The notes under the pieces are model-generated. The model was given only the letters and a program-made list of their open reading frames with translations, had not been told where the DNA came from and made no database searches. Below, piece by piece: positions 5,384-7,000 of a stretch of 7,000 bases of DNA. A program made the translations under genes and the position numbers. The stretch's first letter is position 1. Every line of letters starts with the position of its first letter. The DNA is from Rhodobacterales bacterium UBA5972 (GTDB lineage: Bacteria; Pseudomonadota; Alphaproteobacteria; Rhodobacterales; Rhodobacteraceae). The stretch is taken from the NCBI GenBank assembly GCA_002430125.1, contig DJBQ01000121.1, positions 1,422 to 8,421 on the forward strand. Direction: 5' to 3'.

Positions 5384-6577
5384 ATGCCAAATACGACGTC
5401 AGATACGTGGAAGACAAAAACCAAACTGGTACATGCCGGCACTCGCCGCAGTCAGTATGGCGAAGTCTCGGAAGCGATATTTCTAACCCAGGGTTTTGTG
5501 TACGACAATGCCGAGGCGGCCGAGGCACGGTTTATCAAAACCGGCGATGACGAGTTTATTTACGCCCGGTACGGCAATCCTACCGTGCGGATGTTCGAGG
5601 AACGTATTGCCGCCCTTGAAGGGGCCGAAGACGCGTTTGCTACGGCCAGCGGTATGGCTGCTGTTAACGGCGCGTTGTTTTCGGCGCTGAAAGCTGGCGA
5701 CCATGTGGTTTCGGCCAAGGCGCTGTTTGGATCGTGCCTTTACATCATCGAAACCCTGCTGCCACGGTTTGGCGTCGAGGTGACGTTTGTCGATGGCACC
5801 GATCTTGATGCGTGGAGGGCGGCTGTTCGACCTGACACCAAACTGTGTTTCCTCGAAGCCCTGTCAAACCCCACATTGGAGGTGATTGACATCGCAGGTG
5901 TCGCAAAAATTACTCATAAAAACAATGCTTTACTGATGGTTGACAACGTCTTTGCCACGCCGATTTTTCAGCGCACGCTGACGCTGGGAGCTGACGTTGT
6001 AATCTATTCGGCGACCAAACATATAGACGGGCAGGGGCGTTGTCTGGGCGGCGTCGTGCTTGGATCACGCGAATTTATCCGCAAAACGCTGGAGCCTTAC
6101 CTCAAACACACCGGCGGCGCGCTCAGCCCGTTTAGCGCTTGGGTGATGCTGAAAGGTCTTGAGACGCTGGATCTCAGGTGCAATGCACAGGCGGACGCGG
6201 CGCTGACGTTGGCGCAAGCCTTGGAGGGCCATCCAAAACTTACCCGCACCATTTATCCGTCGCTTGCGTCGCATCCACAACAGGCCCTTGCTGCGCGGCA
6301 GATGACCAAGGGCGGGACGGTTCTGTCACTGGATATCAAAGGCGGACGCGACGGCGCTTTCCGGTTTCTGAATGCGCTCCAGATTATTTTGATTTCCAAC
6401 AATTTGGGTGACGCGAAATCTTTGGTAACCCATCCGGCCACCACGACGCATCAACGCCTGACGATTGAACAGCGACAGGTTTTGGGTATCGGCGACGGGT
6501 TGGTCCGGGTCTCGATCGGGCTTGAGGATGTTGATGATCTGCTGGCTGATATTTTGGATGCTCTGGACTCGGCGTAG
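5384..6577 (+). CDS. metZ: O-succinylhomoserine sulfhydrylase MetZ
   Basis: A 397-residue PLP enzyme of the Cys/Met-metabolism family that makes homocysteine directly from O-succinylhomoserine and sulfide, bypassing cystathionine. Visible features are YARYGNPTVR (60-69, contributing Tyr/Arg to the partner subunit's PLP phosphate site), ATASGMAAV (86-94), VDNVFATP (186-193), the PLP lysine K212 within YSATKHIDGQGR, and the C-terminal NNLGDAKSLVTHPATTTH (339-356) with VRVSIGLED (374-382). The SATKHIDGQGR and GGRDGAFRF (320-328) segments match MetZ rather than MetB or MetY. The start is ATG 5384, with CGGAG (5372-5376) seven bases upstream; the longer frame from a TTG at 5336 would read through the terminator and is rejected. 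It is preceded by a SAM-II riboswitch and followed after 162 bases by folE. Confidence 0.95.
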   Translation: MPNTTSDTWKTKTKLVHAGTRRSQYGEVSEAIFLTQGFVYDNAEAAEARFIKTGDDEFIYARYGNPTVRMFEERIAALEGAEDAFATASGMAAVNGALFSALKAGDHVVSAKALFGSCLYIIETLLPRFGVEVTFVDGTDLDAWRAAVRPDTKLCFLEALSNPTLEVIDIAGVAKITHKNNALLMVDNVFATPIFQRTLTLGADVVIYSATKHIDGQGRCLGGVVLGSREFIRKTLEPYLKHTGGALSPFSAWVMLKGLETLDLRCNAQADAALTLAQALEGHPKLTRTIYPSLASHPQQALAARQMTKGGTVLSLDIKGGRDGAFRFLNALQIILISNNLGDAKSLVTHPATTTHQRLTIEQRQVLGIGDGLVRVSIGLEDVDDLLADILDALDSA

Positions 6578-6690
6578 GCAACCATTAGTTGTTGGGCTTA
6601 CAGTTTAAACACCTTTTAGTAACCTAAGATTCGGGGTGATATCTGAAACCACACCAAAAAGGTCGTATTAGGCACTAGTAAATCCAAGTC

Positions 6691-6739
6691 TTATTGCCCA
6701 ATTTAGGCTGAGTTAAGGCGAAACCGAAGGGATAAAGGC
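6691..6739 (+). promoter_or_regulatory. SD-masking leader hairpin of folE, possible THF-II (folE motif) riboswitch
   Basis: TTAT-(TG)-CCC (6691-6699) can pair with GGG-ATAA (6729-6735), a 7-bp helix with a two-base bulge that traps most of the Shine-Dalgarno AAGGG (6727-6731). Inside, TT/AA and GG-(CGAAA)-CC (6717-6725) can form a short purine-rich inner hairpin. Family knowledge: alphaproteobacteria, including roseobacters, carry the folE RNA motif (THF-II riboswitch), a small hairpin with internal loop just ahead of folE that hides the ribosome binding site. Position and layout fit, but I could not check it against the consensus. The rest of 6578-6690 is AT-richer, with only a weak promoter-like pair (TTGGGC 6592, TTTAGT 6615) and a GTTTAAAC palindrome at 6603; no clear metZ terminator is seen. 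Confidence 0.5.
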
Positions 6740-7000
6740 ATGAATATTCATGACCCGGCTATTGAAACCGAACACGATGACAAATGTCTAGTGATCCGTC
6801 CGACCCGCGCGCAAGCCGAAGAAGCCGTGCGAACTTTGTTAAGATGGGCGGGCGATGACCCGACCCGTGAGGGGTTATTGGATACCCCGAAACGTGTGAC
6901 CAAAGCTTATGGCGACTGGTTTCGCGGCTATGACGAAGACCCGGCAGCGATGCTGCAACGCACCTTTGAAGAGGTCGAGGGTTATGACGAAATGGTCGTA
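6740..7000 (+). CDS. folE: GTP cyclohydrolase I FolE (3'-partial)
   Basis: The first 87 codons of type I GTP cyclohydrolase, which converts GTP to dihydroneopterin triphosphate, the first step of folate synthesis. The frame stays open to the window edge. The family signature [20 protein letters not shown] (38-57) is clear and is followed by [12 protein letters not shown] (61-72). The zinc ligands and catalytic His/Cys lie beyond the window, so integrity cannot be judged. AAGGG (6727-6731) lies eight bases before the ATG. The first ~20 residues are a variable extension, common in this family. It follows metZ in the same direction but probably has its own leader control. Confidence 0.93.
   Translation, partial: MNIHDPAIETEHDDKCLVIRPTRAQAEEAVRTLLRWAGDDPTREGLLDTPKRVTKAYGDWFRGYDEDPAAMLQRTFEEVEGYDEMVV

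Noticed and set aside
6579..6594. CAACCATTAGTTG as a metZ terminator
   Set aside because: The stem is only four pairs and no T-run follows.
6639..6646. ATATCTGA, a partial match to the shared dodecamer, ahead of folE
   Set aside because: Only eight of twelve bases match, on the opposite strand sense to the other two, with no TATGGT at the right distance; chance is a sufficient explanation.

Overview
The window looks like chromosomal DNA from an alphaproteobacterium, most likely a marine Rhodobacterales (Roseobacter-type) species. The evidence is moderately GC-rich codon use, the close resemblance of FtsY, YciB, MetZ and FolE to alphaproteobacterial versions, and a SAM-II riboswitch in front of metZ, a combination typical of this class. 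No IS element, prophage, CRISPR array, rRNA or tRNA is visible.

Layout. Bases 1-2599 hold a plus-strand housekeeping cluster: the 3' part of ftsY (open at the window edge), a GC-rich double hairpin, a DMT/EamA-type transporter, and yciB (ispZ). Bases 2562-4865 are read from the minus strand. They hold a YfcG-like glutathione transferase, then a membrane-spanning regulator that joins a TtrS/PhnD-like periplasmic sensor to a LuxR-type DNA-binding domain, then a 49-codon ORF with a strong ribosome binding site and a signal peptide. Its 3' end overlaps the end of yciB. Bases 4866-5383 hold a VOC/glyoxalase pseudogene with its middle deleted, followed by a promoter, a SAM-II riboswitch and an intrinsic terminator, all ahead of metZ (5384-6577). 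After a 162-base AT-richer gap with a Shine-Dalgarno-masking hairpin, folE starts at 6740 and runs off the window.

How it fits together. The minus-strand block is the most novel part. The sensor-regulator gene and the small secreted ORF each have ATATCTGATCTG followed 15-16 bases later by TATGGT, just ahead of their starts. This suggests a one-component transmembrane regulator that controls itself and a small exported peptide. The metZ-folE block joins methionine synthesis (SAM-sensing leader) to folate synthesis (a leader hairpin that may be the alphaproteobacterial folE/THF-II element), so both arms of one-carbon metabolism may be under RNA control here.

Several starts were placed downstream of the longest open frame because of ribosome binding sites, signal peptides or family length: the transporter (1073), the regulator (4085), the glutathione transferase (4865) and metZ (5384). 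The ftsY frame is open to base 1 and is treated as partial.
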